From Fontivita pretiosa (GTDB lineage Bacteria > Planctomycetota > Phycisphaerae > Tepidisphaerales > Tepidisphaeraceae), in the NCBI RefSeq assembly GCF_050410795.1, contig NZ_CP191258.1, positions 2,914,001 through 2,978,000 on the forward strand: a stretch of 64,000 nucleotides of DNA, read 5' to 3'. The position numbers were made by a program, and so were the translations under genes. Positions 45,501-53,598 of the stretch are shown here, piece by piece. The notes beneath the pieces were generated by a model. That model saw only the letters and a list, made by a program, of their open reading frames with translations, made no database searches and had not been told where the DNA came from. Every line of letters starts with the position of its first letter. Position 1 is the stretch's first letter.

Positions 45501-46358
45501 CTTCGAGAAGTCCAGCTCCAGATCGCACATCTGGGCGATCCGCAGCGTATTGTCGATCGCCTCGGGATACGCCGACAGCGCCTCGGCCATCTCCAGCGGG
45601 CTTTTCAGATACAGGTGCTCGGGGTACTTCAGCCGCCCTTCGTCGCTGATCAGCCGGCCCATGCTGATGCAGCAGAGCACGTCGTGGGCGAAGTGGTCCT
45701 CCCTGTTCAGAAAGTGCACATCGTTGGTGCCGACGATCCCCACGCCGAGCTTGCGCGCCAGCTCCACCAGCTCGGGGTTGACCATGTCCTGTTCCCGGAT
45801 TCCCTGCTTCTGCACCTCGATGAAGAAGCGGTCGGGGCCGAAGATCTGGATGTAGGTTTCGGCGATTTGCCTGGCGGCCCTGGCGTCGCGCTTCAGAAAT
45901 GCCGAGCAGACTTCTCCGCCCAGGCACGCGCTGGTCGCGATGATCCCCTTGCTGAACTGCCGCAGGACTTCCTTGTCGATCCGCGGCTTATAGTAAAACC
46001 CCTCGCGGTAGGCGATGCTCGAGAGCTTGATCAGGTTCCTGTACCCCTCCAGGTTCTGCGCCAGCAGCAGCAGGTGATACGCCGCCTCCCCCGGATTGCC
46101 GCCCGGCGTCGAGCGTTCACGGCGATCCCCCGGGGCCATGTACGCTTCCATGCCCAGGATCGGCTTGATGCCTTCCTTCTTGCACTCATTGAAGAATTCG
46201 ATCACGCCGAACATGCACCCGTGGTCGGTGATGGCAAGACTGCTCATCCCCAGCGCCTTGGCACGCTTGACCAGATCCTGCACCTTGCAGGCCCCGTCGA
46301 GCAGGGAGTAGTGCGTGTGGACATGAAGATGCACAAACGACGCCGACTCGTTGGCCAT
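42573..46358 (-). CDS. dnaE: DNA polymerase III alpha subunit
   Basis: 1261-residue replicative polymerase. N-terminal PHP domain with intact metal-binding set: HLHVHTHYSLLDGA (residues 10-23), ITDHGCMFG and GTNDVHFL, suggesting a working PHP exonuclease. Palm motif MPDIDIDIC at 424-432 carries catalytic aspartates D426/D428. Fingers and little finger follow, with YQEQVMQI and the tandem helix-hairpin-helix near residues 880-930. A C-terminal OB fold (GMITRVKKSLVKNGR...MANITLEDLEG) and a tau-binding-like tail complete it. Length and order are those of DnaE1. No mismatch in key residues is seen. It is divergent from polX. Confidence 0.97.
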   Translation of the reverse strand: MANESASFVHLHVHTHYSLLDGACKVQDLVKRAKALGMSSLAITDHGCMFGVIEFFNECKKEGIKPILGMEAYMAPGDRRERSTPGGNPGEAAYHLLLLAQNLEGYRNLIKLSSIAYREGFYYKPRIDKEVLRQFSKGIIATSACLGGEVCSAFLKRDARAARQIAETYIQIFGPDRFFIEVQKQGIREQDMVNPELVELARKLGVGIVGTNDVHFLNREDHFAHDVLCCISMGRLISDEGRLKYPEHLYLKSPLEMAEALSAYPEAIDNTLRIAQMCDLELDFSKRYAPVYQVPRELLRVTGGPSGQDNSHGQDVRAMGDDELYLRQLCEEGLKWRYGTTEVSPQIRARLEHELKIIAMKGFCSYFLIVWDFCNYARQNGIPVGARGSGVGTMVGYLLGLCNVDPIRYGLLFERFMDPSRNEMPDIDIDICQEGRARVIDYVRRKYGHVAQIITFGTLAAKAACKDVGRVLGVPLAEVDKLTKLIPGTPGMTLDKALAQAPDLRELYNTNPTAKQIIDIARRLEGLCRNAGMHAAGVIIADKPLDEIVPLYKSGEDILTQFEGPIAEKCGLLKMDFLGLRTLTTLTRAVELVKQTTGLQIDIESIDLTDQKVFDLFRRGETKGVFQFESGGMQDLLMKMQPDRIEDLIAANALYRPGPMELIPLYCNRKHGREPVPSVHPIMDKILEETYGIMVYQEQVMQIFNQLGGIELSNAYKLIKAISKKNVEIIAKFKPDFIRGAMEKGISRDKAEEIFELILKFGGYGFNKSHSTRYAIVAFQTAYMKVYHPVEYMAALLTFEMGSTEKVVEYIEECRRMTLPDGTRGIRVLPPDVNVSDRDFTPVYVEKEGARPRRNAADKQSRQGVIRFGLCAVRGVGEKAVEAILQERRKSGPFTSIYDFCERVDLRSVNRATIEALVKCGAFSSISPKRAPLLHVLERAIEMGQQSQQDRRSGQMSMFAATSAATSTSATHRALAGALPDIDELPSAELLKFEKELLGFYITSHPLTEHQMALEHFSTATTREAMNYREGVELTVGGMITRVKKSLVKNGRNAGSQMANITLEDLEGQIDATIWSDQYADLTRRYPDLLTVERIVFVKGKIDRRRETPCIIVNDIIPIEEAIGRLTTAIAVKLDHTRHTPATVAELAPLLKQYPGNLRVYLQVETAQTQKVLLQLGRELSVRPSRQLIQAVEHLLGSGTVQLRGEGSRRLRRIEQQKLFTDDSPQAEMGDRGTDASATALPADDESAVAAMDAQLDADGD

Positions 46359-46432
46359 GCTGCGAAGCTACCTCGCGGCTTGGCGGTTTCAAGCGGGCCG
46401 CGCGATGCCCACAGTTTTTCCCCAACCCGGCG

Positions 46433-46438
46433 TATAAT
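46433..46438 (+). promoter_or_regulatory. Candidate -10 box upstream of polX
   Basis: A perfect TATAAT in the 166-bp dnaE-polX divergent gap, 86 bases before the polX ATG. No matching -35 is obvious; a T-run lies at 46415-46419. Confidence 0.4.
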
Positions 46439-46524
46439 GCGTTGCCGAAATCAGGCATCACGCGCTGTCTCGGCGCGCATTTGCACGCGACATGCGCCGG
46501 CGGATGCTCATAGACTCATAGCCC

Positions 46525-48300
46525 ATGTCCCTCAACCAAGAACTCTCGCAACTGTTCCGTACCCTGTCGGCCATCATGGAGATCCGCGGCGAGCCGGTAT
46601 TCAAGGCCATCGCCTTCTCCAAGGTCAGCCGCATCCTGGAAAACCTCCCGATCGATATCCGTGCCGCGGTGGAGGACGGCACGATCGAGCAGATCGAAGG
46701 CATTGGCCCGCACAGCCGAAGGATCATCGAGGAATACGTGCGCACCGGTCGCAGCAGTGACTACGACCAGGCGATCGCCAGTATCCCCGAAGGACTGATC
46801 CCGATGCTCCAGATTCCCGGTCTTGGTCCCAAGACGATCGCTCTGTTCTGGAAAGAGCGTGGCATCACGAACCTGGAGGAGCTGACCCGGGCACTGGAGG
46901 ATGGTTCGCTCAAGGGGCTGAAGGGGATCGGGGAAAAGAAGCTGGAAGCGATCCGGCAGGGAATCCGAATGCGCGCCCAGGCGGCGCAGCGGATGGGCAT
47001 CGGCGAGGCGCTGCCCGTGGCCGAGCAACTGCTGGCCGGGCTGCGGGCGCTGAAGCAGGTGACGCAGGCCGAGATCGCCGGCAGCCTCCGCCGACGCAAG
47101 GAAACCATCGGAGACGTCGACTTGGTCTGCGCCTGCAAGGACGGCGCATCCGGCGCCCAGATCACCTCGGCCTTCACCCGCTTCCCCGAGGTCAGCACGG
47201 TGCTGGGCGAGGGTCCGACCAAGGCCAGCATCGTCACCGCCAGCGGTTTGCAGGTGGACCTGCGCGTCGTGCCGGAGGAGAACTTCGGCGCGGCGCTGCT
47301 GTACTTCACCGGTTCCAAAGACCACAACGTCCGCGTGCGTGGGCTGGCCCAGGAAAAGGGCATGACCCTCAACGAGTGGGGGCTGTACAAGCTCCAGGAG
47401 TACGAGAAGATCCAGAAGAAGCCCGGCGAGGCGCCCAAGCTCAAACCGCTGGCCAGCAGAACCGAGGCGGAAATCTACAGGAAGCTGGGCATGTCGTACA
47501 TCGAGCCGGAGCTGCGGGAGGATCGCGGCGAGGTGGAGCTGGCGCTGAAACACAAGCTGCCCAAGCTCATCGAGCGGGCCGACTATCGCGGCGACCTGCA
47601 CTGCCACAGCACCGCCTCCGACGGCACCGCCAGCATCGAGCAGATGGCCGAAGCCGCCATCGCGCTGGGATACGAGTATCTCGGGATCACGGATCATTCC
47701 AAGAGCCAGGTGATCGCCAATGGCCTCTCGCCCGAGCGCCTGCTCGCCCACGTCAGGGAAATCCGCAGGATCTCGGATCGATTTGGCAGGAAGATCAAGC
47801 TGCTGGCCGGCGCGGAAGTGGACATTTTGGTGGATGGGCGGCTGGACTACGAGGATGCGATTCTGGCGGAGCTGGATTTCGTCATCGCCTCGCCGCACGT
47901 GTCGCTCAAACAGGAGTCGGACAAGGCGACAGATCGCATCCTGCGCGCGATCGAGAACCGGTACGTCAACATCATCGGACATCCCACCGGGCGGCTGATC
48001 AACTCGCGCCCGGGGTTGCCGCTGGATTTTGCCCGCATTTACAAGGCCGCGGCCGATTCCGGCACGGCGCTGGAGATCAACGCCGGTTATCCGCGACTGG
48101 ACCTGAACGACATCCACTCCCGCGGCGCCATCGACGCCGGCGTGATGCTCTCGATCAACACCGACGCCCATTCCACTCAGGGCTTCAACGACATTGTGCT
48201 CGGGCTGTCCGTCGCCCGCCGCGCCTGGGTGACCAGACATCACGTGATCAATTGTCTGCCCCTGTCAAAGCTCCAGCAGTTTTTCGCCCGCAAGCGCTGA
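46525..48300 (+). CDS. polX: Bacterial family X DNA polymerase with PHP exonuclease (PolX)
   Basis: 591 residues. The N-terminal 8-kDa domain and helix-hairpin-helix motifs (IEGIGPHSRRIIEEY, IPGLGPKTIALFW, LKGIGEKKLEAI) bind DNA gaps. The palm has GSLRRRKETIGDVDLV with D197 and D199, and D245 in QVDLRV as the third carboxylate. After a linker, the C-terminal PHP domain starts at RGDLHCHSTASDGT (H359, H361) and includes EYLGITDHS, AEVDIL and NTDAHS, giving a 3'-5' exonuclease and AP-processing activity. It acts in base-excision gap filling. Full length and all catalytic residues are present. Confidence 0.96.
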   Translation: MSLNQELSQLFRTLSAIMEIRGEPVFKAIAFSKVSRILENLPIDIRAAVEDGTIEQIEGIGPHSRRIIEEYVRTGRSSDYDQAIASIPEGLIPMLQIPGLGPKTIALFWKERGITNLEELTRALEDGSLKGLKGIGEKKLEAIRQGIRMRAQAAQRMGIGEALPVAEQLLAGLRALKQVTQAEIAGSLRRRKETIGDVDLVCACKDGASGAQITSAFTRFPEVSTVLGEGPTKASIVTASGLQVDLRVVPEENFGAALLYFTGSKDHNVRVRGLAQEKGMTLNEWGLYKLQEYEKIQKKPGEAPKLKPLASRTEAEIYRKLGMSYIEPELREDRGEVELALKHKLPKLIERADYRGDLHCHSTASDGTASIEQMAEAAIALGYEYLGITDHSKSQVIANGLSPERLLAHVREIRRISDRFGRKIKLLAGAEVDILVDGRLDYEDAILAELDFVIASPHVSLKQESDKATDRILRAIENRYVNIIGHPTGRLINSRPGLPLDFARIYKAAADSGTALEINAGYPRLDLNDIHSRGAIDAGVMLSINTDAHSTQGFNDIVLGLSVARRAWVTRHHVINCLPLSKLQQFFARKR

Positions 48301-48410
48301 GCATTGAGCGCGTCGCAAGGAAGTCGCCAGGAGTGATGCCGCGCATCAGTGGGCAAGACTTCCCCGACCGATCTGTGTCCCGGAGCTTTCCAGCATGTGC
48401 TGAGCGCGCA

Positions 48411-48453
48411 AAAAAACGCGGATCGGAAGGGAGCCACCGCTTTCGATCCGCGT
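48411..48453 (-). terminator. Rho-independent terminator for the minus-strand genes at 48.6-50.4 kb
   Basis: ACGCGGATCG (48416-48425) pairs perfectly with CGATCCGCGT (48444-48453) around 18 bases. Read on the minus strand the stem is followed by TTTTTTT (48410-48416 complement), a classic terminator. It ends transcription coming from 48577 and may also slow plus-strand read-through from polX. Confidence 0.85.
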
Positions 48454-48576
48454 CTGCAATGAATCGGGTGAACTAACACAGGATAGCACGCATCATTGAA
48501 TCGTCAATACTCGTTTCGGTTCTTCCTGTCAGTTCCTTCGCAGCATGTCGCGATGTGCTGACGGCGCGATGGCGCC

Positions 48577-48840
48577 TCAGGATCGACCGCGCGAGATCGG
48601 TGTCAGCGCGGCGCGCAGCTCGTCGGCGGGCAGGAGCTGACGAATCGCCACGCCCGTGCGCGCGTCTCCGCCCATCACCGGGATCGTCGTCTGCTGCGAC
48701 TGGCGCAGCCGCCGGCTGACGTACTGGATCATCTCCGGGCGCACGCGGAGCTGATAGCGGTTGAGCAGAACCTCTTCCACGCGCGCTGCGACCTCGGACA
48801 ATTCCGAATCAGACAGCAAATCCGCGGACACGACGTGCAT
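48577..48840 (-). CDS. Small protein of unknown function
   Basis: 87 residues, acidic N-terminal half (SDSELSEVAARVEEVL), then LRVRPEMIQYVSRRLRQSQQ and a Gly-rich segment with RTGVAIRQLLPADELRAAL. No known family is recognised; a mostly helical fold is likely. AAGGAGG lies directly against the ATG at 48840, too close to serve it, but nine bases before an in-frame GTG at 48831, so the true start may be three codons in. It follows the membrane-protein gene by 19 bases and ends before a strong terminator, so it is the last gene of that transcript. Confidence 0.6.
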   Translation of the reverse strand: MHVVSADLLSDSELSEVAARVEEVLLNRYQLRVRPEMIQYVSRRLRQSQQTTIPVMGGDARTGVAIRQLLPADELRAALTPISRGRS

Positions 48841-48859
48841 CCTCCTTCAGTTCCCCAGA

Positions 48860-50353
48860 TCAGCGTTGGACATCATACAGCGCGTACGATCCGAATGCAT
48901 CCGTTTTCAGTCGCCGCGATTGCAGTGCGTCCAGCGGACGCGACGTGACGATGTACTGCGCGCCATATTGCCGGGCGACGGCGATCAGGTGCTCGGCGGG
49001 CAGCGAGTCGTAACGTTGCCGGATCGCCGCCAGCGTGCGCGGGTATCCGCGCGGCAGTTGCCGCAGGTCTGGCAGATCCAGTACCTGGGCGAGCCGTCGA
49101 TGCCACTGCGGCAGCTCGCCGCTCAACTGCGGCACCGCCTTGTAGTTGATCACGATTGCCCGCCGGCCGATCAGCCGCATCGACTGCTCGTCAGGCGGCA
49201 CGAGGAAAACCGCATCCCGATCGGTATTGCTGGAGATCCACTGACAGAGCCTGATGTAATCCGCATCATCGCGCGGCATGCGGAACAGTCCGAAGAATGG
49301 CCCGCGCGCGGCACAAACCGCGATCATCACGAGCAGTGCGGCACAACTCAGGAACATCGCCATCGGCTTGTGGTTTGACTTTGTCAGCAGCACCGCGGTT
49401 GCAGCGCACGCGAGCAGTTGCGCGTAGATACTGAACCGATACAGCGACATCTGCACGAGGGTTTCGCTGCAAAACCACACGCCCGCGCCCAGCAGGGCAA
49501 CTGCGATCATCGCCAGGATGCCCAGCATGATCCGCCGCGCCTCGCCGCGAAGCACCAGCAACCCAGGCGGGATCGACCACACAAACGCGACCCAGATCCC
49601 CGCCGGCCAGCTTGACGGATCGTAGTGATGCGGATGCCGCAGTCGCACGTACAGGTCGATGAACTGCTCCAGGGGCATCGAGCCGCTGCGCGTGAGCTTT
49701 GCATGAGCCGCCAGGGCGATATTGATCGCGCCGGGCAGGATCGCGCCGATCATGCCGGCGATGTGGAGACTGTGGCGCGGTCGCGGCAGCAGCGATCGCG
49801 CGACCAGCAGGATCCCAAGCGCCACAGCCACCACCGCGTGATTCAGGTGAAAGAGCCCCGCCACGCCCAGACAGATCCCCGCCCAGTTCGGACGACCGCT
49901 CAGCCACAGGTAGATCGCCCACAGCATCGCGACGTTGGCGATGTTGCTGGGCAGCAGGGCCGAATCCTGAAAGAACTGGTACATGCCCAGCGCCGTGCCC
50001 GCCGCGCTGAGATAGTACAGCACGACCGAAGCAAGATAGGTCGTGTCATCTCCGCCGAGGGTTCTGACGATGCCCCGCCAGGCGATGTGAAACAAACCGA
50101 TCAGCGCCACGTATCCCAGCACAAACGCCGGCTGGAGCAGCTTCAGCCGCAGCAGCATTTCCGCCAGGAGTGTGAACGCCGCGTGATACTGAAGCGTCTG
50201 CGTGAGGAACCAGTCATTGCGCAAGAAGGCCGGCTCGGTGCGACGAATCGCATCCAACAGATAGATCGTCTGGTTTCCATGGCCGAACTGATATCCCTGG
50301 ATCGCCAGCGTCGTGATACTGCCCAGGAGAATGGTAAGATACGCCCGCAACAC
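48860..50353 (-). CDS. Polytopic membrane protein, GT-C-like layout
   Basis: 497 residues from a GTG start. About eleven to twelve membrane spans, with a first outer loop containing NQTIYLLDAIRRTEPAFLRNDW and FTLLAEMLLRL. The final 110 residues are soluble: RDAVFLVPPDEQSMRLIGRRAIVINYKAVP and GAQYIVTSRPLDALQSRR, as in membrane proteins with a C-terminal extracytoplasmic domain. The layout is that of GT-C glycosyltransferase-like or DUF6798-type proteins; no acidic catalytic loop is certain. It is cotranscribed with the small gene downstream and divergent from the oxidoreductase gene. Confidence 0.7.
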   Translation of the reverse strand: MLRAYLTILLGSITTLAIQGYQFGHGNQTIYLLDAIRRTEPAFLRNDWFLTQTLQYHAAFTLLAEMLLRLKLLQPAFVLGYVALIGLFHIAWRGIVRTLGGDDTTYLASVVLYYLSAAGTALGMYQFFQDSALLPSNIANVAMLWAIYLWLSGRPNWAGICLGVAGLFHLNHAVVAVALGILLVARSLLPRPRHSLHIAGMIGAILPGAINIALAAHAKLTRSGSMPLEQFIDLYVRLRHPHHYDPSSWPAGIWVAFVWSIPPGLLVLRGEARRIMLGILAMIAVALLGAGVWFCSETLVQMSLYRFSIYAQLLACAATAVLLTKSNHKPMAMFLSCAALLVMIAVCAARGPFFGLFRMPRDDADYIRLCQWISSNTDRDAVFLVPPDEQSMRLIGRRAIVINYKAVPQLSGELPQWHRRLAQVLDLPDLRQLPRGYPRTLAAIRQRYDSLPAEHLIAVARQYGAQYIVTSRPLDALQSRRLKTDAFGSYALYDVQR

Positions 50354-50376
50354 GGAAGCATCATTCGAGGACAGAC

Positions 50377-52023
50377 ATGACCGGGACGCAACACCGCGCG
50401 TTGATTTTCACTCCCGCCGATAACCCTCAGATCGCCGAAGCCTGCCGACTGCTCAGCGACGCGATGCGTGCAGTTGGCATTGACACGACGTGTACCACCG
50501 ATGTCGCGTCGCTCAAAGCCCCCACGCTGCAGAAACACAATGTAGTGGTTCTGCTTGGTGTGAATAACCTGGATGGCGCTTCGGTGGAACAGCTTGGCGG
50601 ATTCGTGGGCAGCGGCGGGGGACTGGTGGCAATCGGCTGCGCCGACGCCTCAGCTTCGCCCGACCATGCGTCGGCTCTGGGCAGGCTGTTGGGTGCGCGG
50701 CCGGTGCAGCGGACCGGGCCGGTCGAAATCAAGCTCAGCCCGCGGCAGCCTGATCATCCAATCAATCACCGGCTGAGCGAGTTTCGCCTGTCCGAATCGC
50801 TGCTATTGGTGGAATGTGCGGGGGATTGCCAGGTGCTGTGGTCGTTCTATCACGGAGGCAGGTGCTGGCCGCTGGCGTGTGTTCGACGGGAAGGCGGCGG
50901 GCGGGTCGTGTACCTGGGCGTGGGCAGCACCGCCGCGGCGATGAGCCAACCGACGCTGCGGCAGCTCGCCACCCGCGCCGTGCGTTTTGCCGGCGGCGAA
51001 GACTGGTCGCAGCGAACGGTGAAGGTGGCGGCGATCGGCTACGGCGGGGCGTTCAACATGGGCAAGCTCCATCTGGAAAGCTGCGCCCGCGCCCGCATGA
51101 AGCCCGTGGCCGTCTGCGATCTGGATCCCAACCGCCTGGCCACCGCAAAGGCCGAGCTGGGCCAGCACATCCAGACCTACACGAAGCTGGAAGATCTGCT
51201 TGGCGGCAGCGACGCGGAGTTGTGCATTGTCATCACGCCGCACAACACGCACGCCGCGATCGCGATCCAGTGTCTTCAGGCCGGCAGACACGTGGTAACC
51301 GAAAAACCCTTCACCATCACGGTCGCCGAGGCCACCAACGTCATCGAAACCGCCCGCCGCGCGGGAAAAATGGCCACCGTCTTTCACAACCGTCGCTGGG
51401 ACGGGGATTTCATGGCCATCAAGCGGGTGATCGACAGCGGCCTGATCGGCGAGGTCTTCCACATCGAGTGCTTCTTCGGGGGCTACGGCGAGCCGCGAGC
51501 CGACTGGTGGCGATCCAGCAAGCGGGTCAGTGGCGGCGCGTTCTATGACTGGGGCGCGCATTTCGCCGACTGGGTCCTGAACCTCATGCCCTATCGGATC
51601 GAGTCGATTTCCGGCAGCTTCCACAAGCGCGTCTGGCACGCGGTCGATATCGAAGACCATACCGAAGCGTTCATCCGCTTCGAGGGCGGGCGCACCGCAC
51701 ACATCCAGCAAAGCTCCATCGCCGCCATCGCACGTGCCAAGTTCCGCATTCTGGGCACGCGGGGAGGAATCGAGCTGCCGCCGGGTATGAAGGACATGAT
51801 CCGCGTGGTTTCGTACCGTAATGGCGTGCAACACGATGGAACGGTCCCGACTCTCAAGAGCGACTGGGACGGCTTCTATCGAAACGTTGCCGATCACCTG
51901 ATCCTGGGCGAACCGCTGGCGGTCACCCCGGAGTCGGCACGCAAGGTCATCGCGGTGTTAAGCCTGGCAGAAGAATCCAGCAATCGCGGCGGGGCGCCGC
52001 TGCCGCCGCCGTTCGAGCAGTGA
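50377..52023 (+). CDS. ThuA-like domain fused to a Gfo/Idh/MocA oxidoreductase
   Basis: 548 residues. Residues 1-205 form a ThuA/class I amidotransferase-like Rossmann domain (HNVVVLLGVNNLD, GGFVGSGGGLVAIG, CVRREGGGRVVYLGVG) with no evident catalytic triad. Residues 215-540 are a Gfo/Idh/MocA dehydrogenase: AAIGYGGAFNMGKLH binds the dinucleotide, EKP at 309-311 is the family signature with the catalytic lysine, and YDWGAHFADW holds the substrate-domain histidine. Usually these two families are separate neighbours in sugar catabolism; here they are one chain. Substrate unknown, probably a sugar or inositol derivative. CGAGGAC precedes the ATG. Confidence 0.87.
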   Translation: MTGTQHRALIFTPADNPQIAEACRLLSDAMRAVGIDTTCTTDVASLKAPTLQKHNVVVLLGVNNLDGASVEQLGGFVGSGGGLVAIGCADASASPDHASALGRLLGARPVQRTGPVEIKLSPRQPDHPINHRLSEFRLSESLLLVECAGDCQVLWSFYHGGRCWPLACVRREGGGRVVYLGVGSTAAAMSQPTLRQLATRAVRFAGGEDWSQRTVKVAAIGYGGAFNMGKLHLESCARARMKPVAVCDLDPNRLATAKAELGQHIQTYTKLEDLLGGSDAELCIVITPHNTHAAIAIQCLQAGRHVVTEKPFTITVAEATNVIETARRAGKMATVFHNRRWDGDFMAIKRVIDSGLIGEVFHIECFFGGYGEPRADWWRSSKRVSGGAFYDWGAHFADWVLNLMPYRIESISGSFHKRVWHAVDIEDHTEAFIRFEGGRTAHIQQSSIAAIARAKFRILGTRGGIELPPGMKDMIRVVSYRNGVQHDGTVPTLKSDWDGFYRNVADHLILGEPLAVTPESARKVIAVLSLAEESSNRGGAPLPPPFEQ

Positions 52024-52111
52024 ACCCGCCCGGTGCAAGCCTGTGAAAGGCATCGGCAAAAAGAAAATTCTTCTAGCCGAATTCGCGGCGGCGGGGCAAA
52101 ATCGTAGGGGT

Positions 52112-52513
52112 ATGGCCAAGGCGAGCGAAGCGTCCGCGTCGGAGAAGGAACTGGCCGGCGCGCCCGGGCAGCAGGCGGCGCCCAAGTCGGCCAAGCCGCG
52201 CGCCAAGCCCTCGCCCAGGCGAAAACCCAAACCCAAACACCTGCCGCAGTACCACGTGGTGCTTCTGGATGACGACGATCACACCTACGAGTACGTCGTG
52301 GAAATGCTCCACGCGCTGTTCGGGCATCCGGCGGAAGTGGCGCTGAAGATGGCCCGCGAAGTCGATAAGACCGGGCGGGTGATCGTCTACACGACCCACC
52401 GCGAGCTGGCCGAGCTGAAACGCGACCAGATCCACAGTTGGGGCGCCGACTGGCGCGTCAAGGCGTGCAAAGGCTCGATGCGAGCCACGATCGAGCCCGC
52501 CTGCAACGCCTGA
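52112..52513 (+). CDS. clpS: ClpS-like adaptor protein with altered pocket
   Basis: 133 residues. A Lys/Pro/Ala-rich disordered N-terminus (about 1-45) is followed by the ClpS fold: YHVVLLDDDDHTYEYVVEML, then LFGHPAEVALKMAREVDKTGRVIVYTT and AELKRDQIHSWGAD. ClpS hands N-degron substrates to ClpAP. By hand alignment to E. coli ClpS, Asn34-Asp35-Asp36 corresponds to Asp53-Asp54-Asp55 and His66 corresponds to Asp85, so the residues that hold the substrate amino group are changed. It may still bind Clp ATPase but prefer other substrates. A GTG at 52043 would add 23 residues; ATG 52112 is preferred. No clpA is nearby. Confidence 0.8.
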   Translation: MAKASEASASEKELAGAPGQQAAPKSAKPRAKPSPRRKPKPKHLPQYHVVLLDDDDHTYEYVVEMLHALFGHPAEVALKMAREVDKTGRVIVYTTHRELAELKRDQIHSWGADWRVKACKGSMRATIEPACNA

Positions 52514-52541
52514 CGCGCCCGCCGATCAGCCGCGCGTGCGA

Positions 52542-52559
52542 TGTCGGATGCTTCCGACA
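52542..52559. terminator. Hairpin between convergent clpS and WD40 genes
   Basis: TGTCGGA and TCCGACA are perfect 7-bp arms around TGCT, in the 59-bp space between the two stop codons. It could serve both directions; there is no T-run. Confidence 0.5.
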
Positions 52560-52572
52560 CGCCACGACCGGC

Positions 52573-53598
52573 TCAATCCTGCGTCCACTTGCTCACATCC
52601 CACAGCTTGATTGTGTGGTCTGTCCCGCCGTAGCCGATCGCCATCGTCCTGCTGTCGGCCGAGAAGGTCATCGACTCGATTCGCCCGGGGTTGTTGGGGA
52701 TCACGTGTCGAAGCTCGTAGGTTTTCGGATCCCAAAACTTGATCGTGCGGTCCTTGGAGCCGCTGACGGCGTACTTGCCGTTGGGCGTGAACATGACGGC
52801 GTCGATCTCCTTGCCGTAGTCATTGCCATGCGCGTACGGCTCGTCATGCAGCAGCTTGCCAGTCAGGGCGTCCCAGAAGATCACCTGTCCCCAGTCGGTG
52901 CCGGTGCCGCTGAACAGCAGCTTGCCATCCGGCGAGATGTCAACCGTCTCCAGCACGTCCTTGTGGCCGCTGAGCACCTGCTTCGGCTCGCCGCTGGCGT
53001 CCCACAGGCGAAGCGTCAGGTCGTGCGAAGCGGTCACCAGCGTTTTGCCATCCGGATACCACGCGACGGACTTGACCTTCTTGGTGTGCTCGGTGCGCGT
53101 GACCAGCAGCTTTCCGGTCTGCACATCCCACAGACGGAACGTGCTGTCTTCGCCGACGCTGGCCAGCGTCTTGTCGTCCGGCGAGAACTCGACCTCGCGG
53201 ACTGCGGCGGTGTGTCCCTCCAGCACGCGGATCGGCTCGAACGTTTTCGCGTCCCACAGGATGATCTTCGTGTCGGTGCTGCCGCTGGCCATCAGGTTCC
53301 CGGCGTGGTTGAACGCCACGCTGTACACGTCGCGGGTGTGGTTTCGCAGCGTCTTTTTCAGCTCCAGGCTGGCCAGGTCCCAGATCTTGATGGTGGAGTC
53401 GCGGCTGGAAGAGACCAGTGTCTTTTCGTCGCGTGAGAACTCCACGCAGAGCACCGAGCCGTCATGGGCCTTTTGAATGTGCCGGAAGGGCGGCAGCGGC
53501 TCCTCCGCTTGGGCAGTGGCGGTGAAGGCCAGGGCCAGACTGACAATCAGTTTTCCGGCCCGGCGGATCCAATGAATCGACCGAAACGAACATGACAT
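52573..53598 (-). CDS. Secreted seven-bladed WD40 propeller protein
   Basis: 341 residues: a signal peptide (ending about TAQA-EE, residue 31) and seven WD40 units, each ending in a WD pair such as IKIWDL, IILWDA, FRLWDV, LRLWDA, VIFWDA, IKFWDP and IKLWDV. Seven units make one closed beta-propeller, so the protein is nothing but an exported propeller. The usual role is a protein-binding scaffold; the partner is unknown. A TATAGGAGG box precedes the ATG. It is separated from the large dockerin gene by a 340-bp divergent region. Confidence 0.88.
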   Translation of the reverse strand: MSCSFRSIHWIRRAGKLIVSLALAFTATAQAEEPLPPFRHIQKAHDGSVLCVEFSRDEKTLVSSSRDSTIKIWDLASLELKKTLRNHTRDVYSVAFNHAGNLMASGSTDTKIILWDAKTFEPIRVLEGHTAAVREVEFSPDDKTLASVGEDSTFRLWDVQTGKLLVTRTEHTKKVKSVAWYPDGKTLVTASHDLTLRLWDASGEPKQVLSGHKDVLETVDISPDGKLLFSGTGTDWGQVIFWDALTGKLLHDEPYAHGNDYGKEIDAVMFTPNGKYAVSGSKDRTIKFWDPKTYELRHVIPNNPGRIESMTFSADSRTMAIGYGGTDHTIKLWDVSKWTQD

